From an uncultured Gammaproteobacteria bacterium (GTDB lineage: Bacteria > Pseudomonadota > Gammaproteobacteria > Eutrophobiales > Eutrophobiaceae): a DNA stretch of 64,000 bases. The stretch lies in the NCBI GenBank assembly GCA_958295485.1, contig OY282354.1, forward strand, positions 558,001-622,000. The letters are read 5' to 3'. Shown here piece by piece: positions 35,544 to 44,988 of this stretch (position 1 is the stretch's first letter; every line of letters starts with the position of its first letter). Both the position numbers and the translations under genes were made by a program. The notes beneath the pieces are model-generated. The model had not been told where the DNA came from, searched no databases, and was given only the letters and a program-made list of their open reading frames with translations.

Positions 35544-38093
35544 TCAGAAAATCCGTTCGGGATTCTTGATTGATTCTGTATTTTTATCGTAGGGAATTTC
35601 CAGCTTGTCGCATTCAGCGTTATCGGGTAACTGGTTTGCCATGAACACTTCAAATTCCGCATTGGCGTCATCCGCGCTTGCCGGACAGCCGGATTCTTTA
35701 TTGATCTTGATATTAACGATGCCAACAGGTCGTTTCATTATGGCGGTGGGAGTATTTTGCAAAGCCACCCGCATATACTCGATCCACATCGGCAAGGCTG
35801 CCCTGCCGCCAACCTCGCCTTTTCCCAGCGGTCCAAAGCTGTCAAAGCCCACCCAGGCAACTGCCACGATGGAAGCATTAAAACCGGCAAACCAGGCATC
35901 CCGTTGATCATTTGTGGTGCCTGTTTTGCCTGACAGGTCATCTCTTTTTAATTCCCTGTATGCTTTTGCGCCGGTGCCCCGCCTGATAACGTCCCGGGTA
36001 AGATGATTCGTGATCCATATGTTTTGCGGGTTGACTACCCTTTCAGCGATATTTACCGGAACCGGATTGATTTCCGTATTTTCAGGTTCCGGCAGTTCAT
36101 CGTCCTGTCCCGTTGTTTCTTCAGGTTCCGGCAGTTCATCGTCGCGTCCCGTATTTTCAGGCTCCGGCAGTTCATCATCGCGCCCCGTTGTTTCAGGTTC
36201 CGGCAATTCATCGTCGCGTCCCGTTGTTTCTTCAGTCTCATTCCCCACGTCTTCCGGGCAATCGACGCACACTGTTGCGGGGTTCGCCTGAAACAGCAGT
36301 TCATCCGAGTAGGTTTCAATGCGCTCGATGAAGTACGGCTCGACGCGATAGCCGCCATTGGCAAAAACAGTGTAAGAACCGGCAAGCTGCCATGGGGCAA
36401 CGACCCCGCTGCCCAAGGCTAAAGAAAGATTTTTTGGCAATTCATCCGTATTGAAACCAAACCTGGCTATGTGTCTTAATGCCTTTTTTACGCCTATGGC
36501 ATGGAGCAACCTGATCGATACCAGGTTTCTCGAGTGGCGCAACGCCACCCTCAGTCGGGTCGGGCCGAAAGTCCTGCCACTGTAATTTTCAGGCCGCCAT
36601 TTGTCTTCAAGCCCGGCGTCGGCATGAACAATCGGCGCATCATTAATGACACTTGCCGGCGTATAGCCGTTTTCCAGGGCGGCTGAATAAATAAACGGTT
36701 TGAAACTCGAGCCGGGTTGACGTTTGGCCTGGGTAACCCGGTTGAATTTACTGCGGTAGAAATCAAACCCGCCGACCAACGCCAAGGTAGCGCCGTCTTG
36801 TGGGTCCAATGAGACCAGGCCGCCTTCAACGGCGGGTATTTGCGCTAAGCGCCATTCCCCATCAGCATCTTTTCTTACCCTGACGACATCACCCGCGTTG
36901 ACTATTTCGTTTGCGTTCCGGGGGTTAGGGCCGCGCCAATTTTCAGTGATATATTCACGGGCCCAATTCATCCCGCGCCATTCAATATCGATTAAACCGG
37001 CGCCGGAGAGCCAGGCCGATGCAGACTGCTCCCTGACTTCGGTAATCAGCGCCGGGAACAAGCCGCCAATCGACGTGTAAGCGTCAAGAAGCTGCTCCCA
37101 CGTATTCTCATCGGCGGTTTCGTCCAGTTCATAATTGTGCTCAGGGCCACGATAACCATGTCTTTCATCGTATTGCAGCAGGGCCAGCGCAATGGCCTGG
37201 TTTGCCGCAACCTGGTGTTTGTCGCGGATTGTTGTCGTCACTTTATATCCTGCGCTGTAGGCTTCGTCGCCAAACTCTTCGGTAAGACGCTTGCGCACCA
37301 TCTCGGCGACATACGGCGCTTCCAGGTCAATACTCGCCCCGTGCAGCGTTGCGGTCACGGGGGCGCTGTCAGCCGCATCGAAATCATCTTGATCTATGAA
37401 CCCGAGTTTCAACATTCGCCCTAATACATAGGCCCTGCGTTTTACCGCCTGTTCCGGGTTGCTTACCGGATTCGTTTTTGAAGGGGCTTTGGGCAGCCCG
37501 GCCAACATGGCCTGTTGCGCCAGGTTCAGGTCAGAGACGGTTCCACCGTAATAAACCTGGGCCGCCGCGCCCACGCCATAGGCGCGTTGACCCAGGTAAA
37601 TTTTATTTATGTAGAGTTCCAGTATTTCTTCTTTTGTCAGTTCACGATCGATTTTGAATGCCAGGAAGATCTCGTTTAATTTTCTCATGTAGGATTTCTC
37701 CCTCGACAAGAAAAAATTACGGGCGACTTGCATGGTAATAGTGCTGCCGCCTTGTTTCTTTTCTCCGGTCACGGCCAAGGCGATGACGGCCCTCAGGATG
37801 CCTTGCCAATCGACGCCGGGATGCTCGAAGAACCGATCATCTTCAGCCGCAATAAATGCTTCGATTAACTGTTTGGGGGCATCATCGATGGACACCGGCG
37901 CGCGCCGCTTTTCACCGAATTCCGCAATTAATGAGCCATCCTGACTATAGACCCGGAGGGGAACCTGCATGTGCACGTCACGAAGGGCATCAATGGCCGG
38001 CAGCTTGGGAACGATGTAAAAAGTGGTCAGAGCGATAACCAGGACAGCCAAGATAAAAACCACAAGCAGACTTTTGGATAAGATGCTCAACAT
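35544..38093 (-). CDS. mrcA: Class A penicillin-binding protein 1A
   Basis: About 849 residues from ATG 38093 (MLSILSKSLLVVFILAVLVI). Membrane anchor, then a glycosyltransferase domain (IEAFIAAEDDRFFEHPGVDW with the catalytic Glu; GGSTITMQVARNFFL), an OB-like insert, and a transpeptidase domain with SSFK, SRN and KTGTT. It polymerises and cross-links peptidoglycan. Unlike its relatives it carries an acidic tandem repeat of ~12 residues (TTGRDDELPEPE) four times before the KTGTT box. It is divergent from aroKB, as PBP1A commonly is in gammaproteobacteria, though the pil genes often between are absent. Confidence 0.94.
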   Translation of the reverse strand: MLSILSKSLLVVFILAVLVIALTTFYIVPKLPAIDALRDVHMQVPLRVYSQDGSLIAEFGEKRRAPVSIDDAPKQLIEAFIAAEDDRFFEHPGVDWQGILRAVIALAVTGEKKQGGSTITMQVARNFFLSREKSYMRKLNEIFLAFKIDRELTKEEILELYINKIYLGQRAYGVGAAAQVYYGGTVSDLNLAQQAMLAGLPKAPSKTNPVSNPEQAVKRRAYVLGRMLKLGFIDQDDFDAADSAPVTATLHGASIDLEAPYVAEMVRKRLTEEFGDEAYSAGYKVTTTIRDKHQVAANQAIALALLQYDERHGYRGPEHNYELDETADENTWEQLLDAYTSIGGLFPALITEVREQSASAWLSGAGLIDIEWRGMNWAREYITENWRGPNPRNANEIVNAGDVVRVRKDADGEWRLAQIPAVEGGLVSLDPQDGATLALVGGFDFYRSKFNRVTQAKRQPGSSFKPFIYSAALENGYTPASVINDAPIVHADAGLEDKWRPENYSGRTFGPTRLRVALRHSRNLVSIRLLHAIGVKKALRHIARFGFNTDELPKNLSLALGSGVVAPWQLAGSYTVFANGGYRVEPYFIERIETYSDELLFQANPATVCVDCPEDVGNETEETTGRDDELPEPETTGRDDELPEPENTGRDDELPEPEETTGQDDELPEPENTEINPVPVNIAERVVNPQNIWITNHLTRDVIRRGTGAKAYRELKRDDLSGKTGTTNDQRDAWFAGFNASIVAVAWVGFDSFGPLGKGEVGGRAALPMWIEYMRVALQNTPTAIMKRPVGIVNIKINKESGCPASADDANAEFEVFMANQLPDNAECDKLEIPYDKNTESIKNPERIF
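36081..36230 (-). repeat. Tandem repeat of four 36-39 bp units within mrcA
   Basis: Units starting at 36081, 36120, 36156 and 36192 encode the acidic motif (T/N)TG(R/Q)DDELPEPE. All units are multiples of three, so copy-number change keeps the frame. Confidence 0.85.
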
Positions 38094-38407
38094 GTCATGT
38101 AGTGTAATTGATTTATGTCCAGGGCATACGGATTTTTGCGAGCTGCCCCCCTTCCTGACAAGGGGCGCTGGGGGGTCAGGGCAGGGTGACGACAGGTCGA
38201 TACGAACTCCCTGCATCCCTTTATCAGGGGGACTGGCAAGTTTATCCCATTGTCAGAAGGCGATGGACATTCATCTCGCAGGGGCAGGCACGGAGGGTTG
38301 CCCCTGTAAAATACCGGGCAAGACTGAGTGAAATATCTTTGACTGTTTCTGGTATTATCGTTCTGTTATTTTATCCCTGCGTTCTCCCTGTTCGGTGATA
38401 TTTATTC
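38094..38407 (+). other. mrcA-aroK intergenic region with interspersed repeats
   Basis: Contains CCCCCCTTCCTGACAAGGGG (38147-38166) and CCCTTTATCAGGGGG (38217-38231), related to the repeats before parA, and a palindrome GCAGGGGCAGGC...GTTGCCCCTG at about 38278-38306, related to the element in rsmG and lnt. No gene. Divergent promoters of mrcA and aroK must lie here, but none is clear. Confidence 0.5.
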
Positions 38408-38938
38408 ATGATTGTAAAAGTGAAACGTACTGATAATATCTTTCTCATCGGGCTGATGGGCGCGGGCAAATCGACCATCGGAAGACAATTGGCTAAAAAT
38501 TTGGGCAAGAAATTCAGGGATTCAGACAGTGAAATTGAAAAGAGAACCGGCGTCGACATCGATATGATTTTTGCCATAGAAGGCGAGGAGGGATTTCGTC
38601 AACGGGAGACCGGGATGATCAAGGAGTTGGTGGAAGAACGCGGGATCGTGCTGGCGACCGGCGGCGGCGCGCCGCTGTCCGACGAAAATCAACAATTACT
38701 CAAAAATAACGGCTTGATTATTTACCTGCGGGCATCCGCAGAACACCTGGCCGGCAGGACAAGCAGGAATAAAAAACGCCCACTACTCCAGTCCGGCGAT
38801 AAATTCAAAAAGATAAGCGAGTTATCCGTCCAAAGAGAACCGATTTACAGCAAACTGGCGGATATTACCATCGAGACCGGCGCGAGAAGCGTTCGCCACG
38901 TTGTGAAAGAGATCAGCAGGATGGTAAACCAACCATGA
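38408..38938 (+). CDS. aroK: Shikimate kinase
   Basis: 176 residues. Walker A GLMGAGKST, DSDSEIEKRTG (shikimate binding), FRQRETGMI, LATGGGAP and the lid RNKKRPLL are all present. Phosphorylates shikimate in the aromatic amino acid pathway. Overlaps aroB by four bases (ATGA). Confidence 0.96.
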   Translation: MIVKVKRTDNIFLIGLMGAGKSTIGRQLAKNLGKKFRDSDSEIEKRTGVDIDMIFAIEGEEGFRQRETGMIKELVEERGIVLATGGGAPLSDENQQLLKNNGLIIYLRASAEHLAGRTSRNKKRPLLQSGDKFKKISELSVQREPIYSKLADITIETGARSVRHVVKEISRMVNQP

Positions 38939-40014
38939 AACAGGTTTCAGTTGAACTTGGCAACCGGTCTTATCCCATCTATATCGGCGGCGGTTTGATG
39001 CAAATAGCAGCGGATTTCATTGGCGACCGATTAACCGGACAGACCCTGGTCGTCACGAATACCGTCGTCGAACAGTTATACCTGGAAAAATTGCTGGCCG
39101 GTTTGTCAGGGAGCCATGCCGAGACGCTTGTCATCGAAGACGGCGAGCGGCATAAGACCGTTGATACCATGAATAAAATTATCACCAGGTTATTGGAAAA
39201 ACAGTTCAGTCGCACTTGCACGCTGATTGCCCTGGGCGGCGGCGTTATCGGTGACTTGACCGGGTTTGCCGCCGCCTGTTATCAACGTGGCGTCAGTTAC
39301 ATACAGGTACCCACCACCTTGCTTGCGCAGGTTGATTCCGCCGTAGGGGGCAAGACCGCCGTGAACCACAGGCTGGGTAAAAACATGATCGGCGCATTTC
39401 ATCAACCCGCGGCGGTTATCAGCGATACGGATACCCTGGCTTCGTTGCCGCCGCGGGAATTTCGCGCCGGCGTGGCCGAGATCATCAAATACGGATTGAT
39501 CAACGATGCCCCGTTCTTTCGCTGGCTGGAAGAAAATATCGATGGACTGTTGCAGCGGGAACCGGCCTGCCTTATCCATGCAATAGAAGTTTCCTGTCAG
39601 AACAAGGCAAAGGTCGTGGCCCGGGATGAACGCGAGTCCGGTTTACGCGCCATTCTCAACCTGGGCCATACCTTCGGGCACGCGCTGGAGACGGCCTTGA
39701 ATTATGAAACCTGGTTGCACGGTGAAGCCGTGGCGGCAGGCATATCCATGGCCGCCCATCTTTCCGTAAAAACAACCGGATTTGCGCCGGCGGACGCCAA
39801 CCGGATCAATGCGCTACTGGAAAAAGCGGGATTGCCCGTCAGCCTGCCGAAAGCGGTCCAACGGGAGCAGCTCAGGGAATTGATGTCCGTAGATAAAAAA
39901 ACGCAGCGCGGCCAACTGCACCTCGTGCTGTTGCGGGAAATAGGCAAAGCCGTGATCACCCCGGAGTTCAGCGAAGCAGACCTGGCCGAAACCCTCGCAT
40001 ATTATTCAACATAG
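38935..40014 (+). CDS. aroB: 3-dehydroquinate synthase
   Basis: 359 residues. The NAD-binding GGGVIGDLTGFAAACYQRG, VDSAVGGKTAVNHR, and metal ligands in the RAGVAEIIKYG, NLGHTFGHALE and LHGEAVAAG segments are present. Converts DAHP to 3-dehydroquinate. Translationally coupled to aroK; converges with the minus-strand dprA-like gene. Confidence 0.97.
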   Translation: MKQVSVELGNRSYPIYIGGGLMQIAADFIGDRLTGQTLVVTNTVVEQLYLEKLLAGLSGSHAETLVIEDGERHKTVDTMNKIITRLLEKQFSRTCTLIALGGGVIGDLTGFAAACYQRGVSYIQVPTTLLAQVDSAVGGKTAVNHRLGKNMIGAFHQPAAVISDTDTLASLPPREFRAGVAEIIKYGLINDAPFFRWLEENIDGLLQREPACLIHAIEVSCQNKAKVVARDERESGLRAILNLGHTFGHALETALNYETWLHGEAVAAGISMAAHLSVKTTGFAPADANRINALLEKAGLPVSLPKAVQREQLRELMSVDKKTQRGQLHLVLLREIGKAVITPEFSEADLAETLAYYST

Positions 40015-40046
40015 GAAATAGCCGCCTGCCTTTCGCTATTACTTCC

Positions 40047-41360
40047 TTAGAACCCTTGGATAAGCGTCTGTGGCGCGTCTTTTCCCTGGCAAGCGCTTTG
40101 TCGAACGACATAGCTTGCCGGCTTGGTGCGTTTCTCCAAAACATCTTCTGCAACAAGCCGTTTCAACCACTTCTGAGCTTGAGGCTTAGTGACGTTCAGT
40201 TCCTTGGCAACTTCATCGGCTGTTTTGGGTTTTGCAAGAAAAGAGATAATCAGCGAATGTACCGTTTGATACAGTTCCCCGGCGCGAGCAGAAGCCGGGT
40301 CGTCGCCCACTCGTGATGTTGGCGCCGCGCCTATTTGTAATTCCGATTTTGTGGACGCCTGTCGGGCATTGAGCGACAGCTCAACTTGGGCCGTCTTGGT
40401 TGGCGGTTTGGGGACGTTGGGGTAAAAGACTACCTCAAGGCTATCTGTATCTCCTGGATTCGGCCATGGCCGCCCTCCCATGTTCTTCAGGGCGTCAAGA
40501 GCCTTGGATGACTCGCCAGTCGAACGTACATAAATGGGTATTAGACGCAGCTTTTCCAATTGCTCTCTTGCACCGGCCCAGGTTCCCCCTTTATTCATGT
40601 CAGCGTTCACCACAAGAGCCGCATCCGCCAAGGCATAGATCACTTTATTGCGTTGCATTGCGTGGCCTGCGTTGAATCCGGCATTCGGGTCATAGGGCGA
40701 GATCAATACGAGTCGCTCTTCCAACAGCAGGTTTCGATGCTCGCGGTTCATGGCTGTTTTTTCAAGGCTGTCCGCTAATACGCCAACGACCCTGCCGCCC
40801 TCTTCCAGTACCGCGCGCATGGCTGCCTGATCAACGCCCCTGGCGCCGCCGGATACCAGAGTTCGTCGGGCTTTTGCCACCAAGTGCCCAACTTCGTGAG
40901 TGTACTCGATTAACGAGTCATTCGCGTTACGAGAACCGACAACCGCCAGTCCACCGGAATTGAGAACCTTCCTGTCCCCGCAACCATACAGCAAGATCGG
41001 TGAGTCCTTCTTCAACCGCGCCTTGAGTTTCCGCGGATAAGTGTCATCGGCGCGGCTTGCCACCCAAATCGCCCGTGTCTGCCAGCGCTCGATTGCCTGG
41101 CTCAACAGGAAACCTCGATCCAGCAGGCGTTTGAGCCGGTCCTTGTCGAGTATGCGGCAGCAGTCCCCGAGAAGTTGATCTGCGTCTGGCGTCAGCAAAT
41201 CAGCAGGCTGTCTCCCCGTTTCCTGGAGATACCGGGCGAGTTTCGCGTACTCCCGCGGCGTCAGCAGGTTGGCTGATCTCTCACCCTTGCGGCGTCCGGC
41301 GATCAAGGGCGCAGTCAACAACAGAATCGCTTTGGTATTCAGGGATACCGCATTACTCAT
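40047..41360 (-). CDS. DprA-family (SMF) protein linked to a RecQ-type helicase
   Basis: 437 residues from the ATG at 41360, which overlaps the helicase stop by one base (TAATG). The Rossmann core has [25 protein letters not shown] and [10 protein letters not shown], and later INPYDP-like [19 protein letters not shown]; the C-terminal ~60 residues ([20 protein letters not shown]) are a winged helix, as in DprA. Classical DprA loads RecA on incoming single-stranded DNA during transformation. This one is longer, diverged, and encoded with a RecQ/phosphoribosyltransferase protein rather than with smg or topA, so I think it serves a mobile defence or DNA-processing module rather than being the housekeeping copy. 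Only the family is certain. Confidence 0.8.
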   Translation of the reverse strand: MSNAVSLNTKAILLLTAPLIAGRRKGERSANLLTPREYAKLARYLQETGRQPADLLTPDADQLLGDCCRILDKDRLKRLLDRGFLLSQAIERWQTRAIWVASRADDTYPRKLKARLKKDSPILLYGCGDRKVLNSGGLAVVGSRNANDSLIEYTHEVGHLVAKARRTLVSGGARGVDQAAMRAVLEEGGRVVGVLADSLEKTAMNREHRNLLLEERLVLISPYDPNAGFNAGHAMQRNKVIYALADAALVVNADMNKGGTWAGAREQLEKLRLIPIYVRSTGESSKALDALKNMGGRPWPNPGDTDSLEVVFYPNVPKPPTKTAQVELSLNARQASTKSELQIGAAPTSRVGDDPASARAGELYQTVHSLIISFLAKPKTADEVAKELNVTKPQAQKWLKRLVAEDVLEKRTKPASYVVRQSACQGKDAPQTLIQGF

Positions 41361-43432
41361 TATCTGCCTCCCGCCTGGGCAAGCGCCAACGGCCATACTT
41401 CTCCGCTTCCGTGCGAGCGAAGCAGCCAGGTTGCAACGGTAAAGGTCCAGCGAGAATCTACCATGTCGTCCACGAGCAGCAACGCTCCGTCAGGCAACGC
41501 TTCATCGGCCAGCTCCAATGAACCGTCAATGTTACGTGCTTGTTGAACGCTATTCGCCATTGTCTTCTGTTCCGGGCGGTCCTGTGTCTTTATTAATACC
41601 TGCTTGAATGGAAGATCAAGGGTTTCGGCCAAGCGTCGGGCGAAATCGGGCACCAGGTCCGGGTGTCGCGGTGAAGGAGCGCAGGTTACCCATTCAGGGG
41701 CTGGTTGTGGGTTCCATTCCTCGACCAATTTCTTGCAAGCAACCAACAGATCATCAGAGAAGCGCCCATCATGGTATTTGCCTTGACGCACCGAACCACC
41801 CCAGCCGGCATCGCCCCAGATGCAGAGCGCCTTTCCGGGCTGGGCCTGGAGGTTGGGATCAATTCTCCCGGAGAGATTATAGTGCGGCAGCCCTCCGGAT
41901 GGCCATTGCTTTCGCGGTTCGATCGGCAAGCTTGTGCGGCGCAGGAAAGCAACCGTCTCCTGAACCAGTACCGGGTCCGGTTCAGTCGGTAAAGGCAACA
42001 AGCCCGTTGGAGAGATATTTTCTGGTTCTCCATCCAGGGCTTGAATCAGGAACCCCATGTGACCGGAAGTCAGCCTTACATATTCCTGCATCTGTGCCTG
42101 CTCCACTCGCCGTAGTTCCGTAAGCCGCTCCGCCCGTTCCCAGAAAGTGTTGTCCAGGGTTGCGGCGGTCAATTGCCACTTGGTTCCCTGCTTGGCAATT
42201 GGTGCAGGCGTTTCCAAAGAAAGGAGTTGTATGGTCTTCTGTATACGACCCTTACTGATGTTGACTACGCTTGGAAACTGGGGGATCGATAGTCCTCCAG
42301 GGGCCTCCTCCAAGGCATTGAGTACCGCTTCCACTTCGTCTATGGTCGGAAACGCGCTCTCGATAAAATAGTCAGTGATCTCGGTTTCTTCCTCACCACT
42401 AAGCAGCACTCCGTAGGCTGTGTCAAGCGCCCTCCCGGCGCGACCGACTTGTTGATAGTATGCCACTACGGACCCCGGCGTCTGGTAATGAATGACGAAA
42501 GCCAAGTCAGGTTTATCAAAGCCCATGCCCAAGGCTGTCGTCGCCACCAGCGCTTTAACTTCGTTTTCAAGAAGCGCATCTTCCAGTTTTGGCCGTTGAT
42601 CGCCCGTCTCCCCCGTGTAGGCCTCGACGTTCAGTCCGCGAGACTTGAGCCATCCACTTACTTGTTCCGCATCACGGATCGTGAGCGTATAAATGATCCC
42701 GTTGCCCGGGAGAACAGGTAATTGCTCTGCTAACCATGCTAACCGTTCAGCTTGGCTCGGCAAGCGGATTGTCTGAAGGGTAAGGGAAGGTCGGTTGAGA
42801 TCACCACGGGAGATTTCCAGGTTCGGTCCGAGCACTTCTTTCAAATCATCGATTACCCGGTCATTCGCCGTTGCGGTAGTTGCCAGCAACCGGAGATTCG
42901 AAGGCAAATTGCGCATGATACGTTCGATCCGACGGTAGTCCGGACGAAAGTCGTGACCCCAGTCGGAGATACAGTGCGCCTCGTCGATCACGAGTAATGC
43001 AATCTGGTCGCTAACCTTCGCCAGCGCCTCACTACGGAAACGCTCGTTAGCCAGTCTTTCGGGTGAGATGAGCAGGATGTCCACCGCGTTACGCTGGATA
43101 GCGTTTTCAACTGTTTCCCATTCGGCTTGATTGTCAGAATTAATAGTCTCAGCGCGAACGCCCATCCGCTCCGCCGCGGCGATCTGATTACGCATAAGCG
43201 CCAGTAACGGACTGATAAGAAGCGCAGGGCCCATGCCCGCTTCACGCAGCAGCTTCGTCGCGATAAAGTAAACGAAGCTCTTACCCCAACCGGTCTTCTG
43301 TACGACCAATATCCGACCATCACCATTTACGATATGCCGGATGGCCTCTTCCTGGCCCTCACGGAACTCTGCATCAAGTTGGTTGGAGCCCGCTCGCAAC
43401 AGTTCCAAGGCACGTTCCGACTTGTACCTCAT
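41360..43432 (-). CDS. RecQ-family helicase with C-terminal phosphoribosyltransferase-like domain
   Basis: 690 residues. Helicase motifs: QKTGWGKS (residues 45-52, Walker A), [20 protein letters not shown] (motif II/RecQ aromatic-rich loop), [29 protein letters not shown] and QQVGRAGR. The usual zinc-binding RQC cysteines are not evident; a winged-helix-like stretch ([14 protein letters not shown]) follows. The last ~150 residues contain [12 protein letters not shown], the phosphoribosyl-pyrophosphate loop of ComF-like phosphoribosyltransferases. Such fused helicases occur with DprA-like partners, as here. ATP-driven 3'-5' DNA unwinding is probable; the role of the transferase fold is unknown. 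A methylase remnant reads into its start. Confidence 0.85.
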   Translation of the reverse strand: MRYKSERALELLRAGSNQLDAEFREGQEEAIRHIVNGDGRILVVQKTGWGKSFVYFIATKLLREAGMGPALLISPLLALMRNQIAAAERMGVRAETINSDNQAEWETVENAIQRNAVDILLISPERLANERFRSEALAKVSDQIALLVIDEAHCISDWGHDFRPDYRRIERIMRNLPSNLRLLATTATANDRVIDDLKEVLGPNLEISRGDLNRPSLTLQTIRLPSQAERLAWLAEQLPVLPGNGIIYTLTIRDAEQVSGWLKSRGLNVEAYTGETGDQRPKLEDALLENEVKALVATTALGMGFDKPDLAFVIHYQTPGSVVAYYQQVGRAGRALDTAYGVLLSGEEETEITDYFIESAFPTIDEVEAVLNALEEAPGGLSIPQFPSVVNISKGRIQKTIQLLSLETPAPIAKQGTKWQLTAATLDNTFWERAERLTELRRVEQAQMQEYVRLTSGHMGFLIQALDGEPENISPTGLLPLPTEPDPVLVQETVAFLRRTSLPIEPRKQWPSGGLPHYNLSGRIDPNLQAQPGKALCIWGDAGWGGSVRQGKYHDGRFSDDLLVACKKLVEEWNPQPAPEWVTCAPSPRHPDLVPDFARRLAETLDLPFKQVLIKTQDRPEQKTMANSVQQARNIDGSLELADEALPDGALLLVDDMVDSRWTFTVATWLLRSHGSGEVWPLALAQAGGR

Positions 43433-43650
43433 ACCTCGACTTCTCCCGGGGTTATCGTCGGATTATCCATAGGGTAGATTGGAAAGCATGAAGTCGAACT
43501 CGCGGGACGGGAAGGCATTGTTGGCGAATGTCCTGCCCCGCCGCCGATGTTGCCTGCCGCATCACCTTTACCATTGAGCAGCAGGTCGGCCTGTTTGCGA
43601 TACTCCAGATGTAGTTGGCAATCCAGTTGAGTTGACCTTGTTGAATACAC
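43429..43650 (-). pseudogene. Remnant of a type I restriction methylase (HsdM), frameshifted
   Basis: One frame reads YRKQADLLLNGKGDAAGNIG; after a shift near 43540 another reads GRTFANNAFPSREFDFMLSN, then LPYG and a stop at 43463. Together they match the HsdM region around motif IV (KADLL...NI.FG.T...FDYMLSNPPYG), with NPPY changed to NLPY. The rest of the gene is gone. The first frame continues to 43429 and overlaps the helicase start by ATGA, probably by chance. Confidence 0.6.
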
Positions 43651-43699
43651 ATGATCCGTGATGATACCCGCACTCCCCGGTGTCAGACAAGCGGGCAAT

Positions 43700-43927
43700 T
43701 CATTGGCTTTCGGTCATTGGTATGCTGCTGTTATGCTACAAACAGGTCAATGTGCGAAGTGGCAAGAGACCCGTCATTCTGACATTCGCCAAAATGACGG
43801 GGGGCGGATTCAAAAGTATGTGTTTGTCCCGCTTCCTGTCCCCCATCTGTTGCCGCTTGGCCCGGACCCCTATATACTGTATTTTCTAATTCATCCACGT
43901 CTGAAATTACACAGGTACTGTCCCCTT
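43700..43927 (+). other. Spacer without a recognisable gene
   Basis: Short open frames only. TATACT near 43873 lies about 55 bases before the small ORF at 43928. Confidence 0.4.
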
Positions 43928-44131
43928 ATGAACGACCTGCAGAACAGGCTTCTCCGAGAGGGTATCATGCGTACAGAGGGAATCTATCCTGCGGCGGACC
44001 GTCTCAGGGTTGGATTGAACGCAATCGTAGGACGCCCGGACGGCTCAGTAATCAAGTTATGTCCCGATGGAACGGAAGAAGTACTGGTCCCGCCCAAGCA
44101 ACAACGTTATTTCACTATTGAGGACGATTAA
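43928..44131 (+). CDS. Small protein of unknown function
   Basis: 67 residues (MNDLQNRLLREGIMRTEGIY, then LNAIVGRPDGSVIKLCPDGT and a Lys/Gln-rich end). Codon use looks coding-like and the frame is clean, but I see no Shine-Dalgarno and do not recognise it. It sits among toxin-antitoxin and restriction remnants, so it may be an accessory or antitoxin-like gene (inference). Confidence 0.4.
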   Translation: MNDLQNRLLREGIMRTEGIYPAADRLRVGLNAIVGRPDGSVIKLCPDGTEEVLVPPKQQRYFTIEDD

Positions 44132-44194
44132 GGAAGGCTTGAGCGATGGCGCCTTGTGGGCTGCGGTGGATGAATTGGTATCAAGAAAACGCAT
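44057..44194 (-). pseudogene. Truncated PIN-domain toxin (VapC-like)
   Basis: Starts MRFLDTN, the usual beginning of PIN-domain toxins with the first catalytic Asp, and overlaps the end of the antitoxin gene by 14 bases as in vapBC operons. After seven residues the resemblance ends and the frame stops after 45 residues, so the toxin is lost. Confidence 0.55.
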
Positions 44195-44444
44195 CCCTGC
44201 CGTGCAATGCGTCACGAGGGAGATTATCAGCCGACCGCAATCCCCCGCCGCGAACCTGGATGGCTTCCAGCGTCTCATCCTGGAGCCTGCGCCGGCGATC
44301 GAAATCTGTCTCGGGAACCTGGCCCTGAATCAGGGCAACGAGGTAGGCGCGGACCAGCGCTGATACCGATGTTCCAGCCTCAGCTGCCTTGACCCGGGAG
44401 AGTCTGTAGGTCTCTTCGTCGATAGAGATAGTAATATTCTTCAT
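44181..44444 (-). CDS. VapB-like ribbon-helix-helix antitoxin
   Basis: 87 residues from ATG 44444 (MKNITISIDEETYRLSRVKA, AEAGTSVSALVRAYL), a ribbon-helix-helix DNA-binding domain followed by a tail that in intact pairs wraps the toxin. The sequence fits the antitoxins of PIN-domain toxins. Its partner at 44057-44194 is broken, so it is probably an orphan that could still repress its own promoter. Confidence 0.7.
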   Translation of the reverse strand: MKNITISIDEETYRLSRVKAAEAGTSVSALVRAYLVALIQGQVPETDFDRRRRLQDETLEAIQVRGGGLRSADNLPRDALHGRDAFS

Positions 44445-44484
44445 GGACACAGCCTCATAGTTACTGTGTTTCACAGCATACAAG

Positions 44485-44771
44485 AGTGTCAGGGATAATG
44501 CACGGCAGATAACGGAAAATCAGCGATTCCCGCTAACGGAAAATGGACAGTCTAATTCTATCCCACATCATCATGCTGTAAGGTCGGCGGGTTTTGTATC
44601 CTGGCAAAGGCTGGTTTCAGTCCGCGTGGCTGATAATACGATATGGAATCACCCAACTATACTATGCCTGTTGGTCAACGTGATAAACTTCCACAGGATG
44701 AAATCGCTGATTTTCGTTAAAATTCTTTTATTTGTATCTAATTCCTTCTAACTTCAATTTTATATTTGGTC
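44485..44771 (+). other. AT-rich spacer with a dispersed inverted repeat
   Basis: AACGGAAAATCAGCGATT (44511-44528) is found in near-inverted form as AATCGCTGATTTTCGTT (44703-44719); CTAACGGAAAA is repeated once more at 44537. No gene. Confidence 0.45.
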
Positions 44772-44800
44772 GTGACATGGGATTTCGGGTCTGCTATAAT
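44772..44800 (+). promoter_or_regulatory. Promoter of gltBD
   Basis: GTGACA, 17-base spacer, TATAAT. It implies a leader of about 180 bases before gltB; I see no defined attenuator in it. Confidence 0.65.
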
Positions 44801-44988
44801 GCGGCTTCCTTTGAGGTGACAAAATAAGAGATGCGGATGGGCGCGGGTTATATCAGGGGATATAAGCGCGTATCAGACTTGAGCATCCAGCCGAATGCGG
44901 CAGGGCAGATGGCCCTGTCCGGGAGTTCGGCGACAAACGAAGACCGGCGCCGGTTTCCCTTGCGGGAAGGCGGCGAAGGACGAAATCC

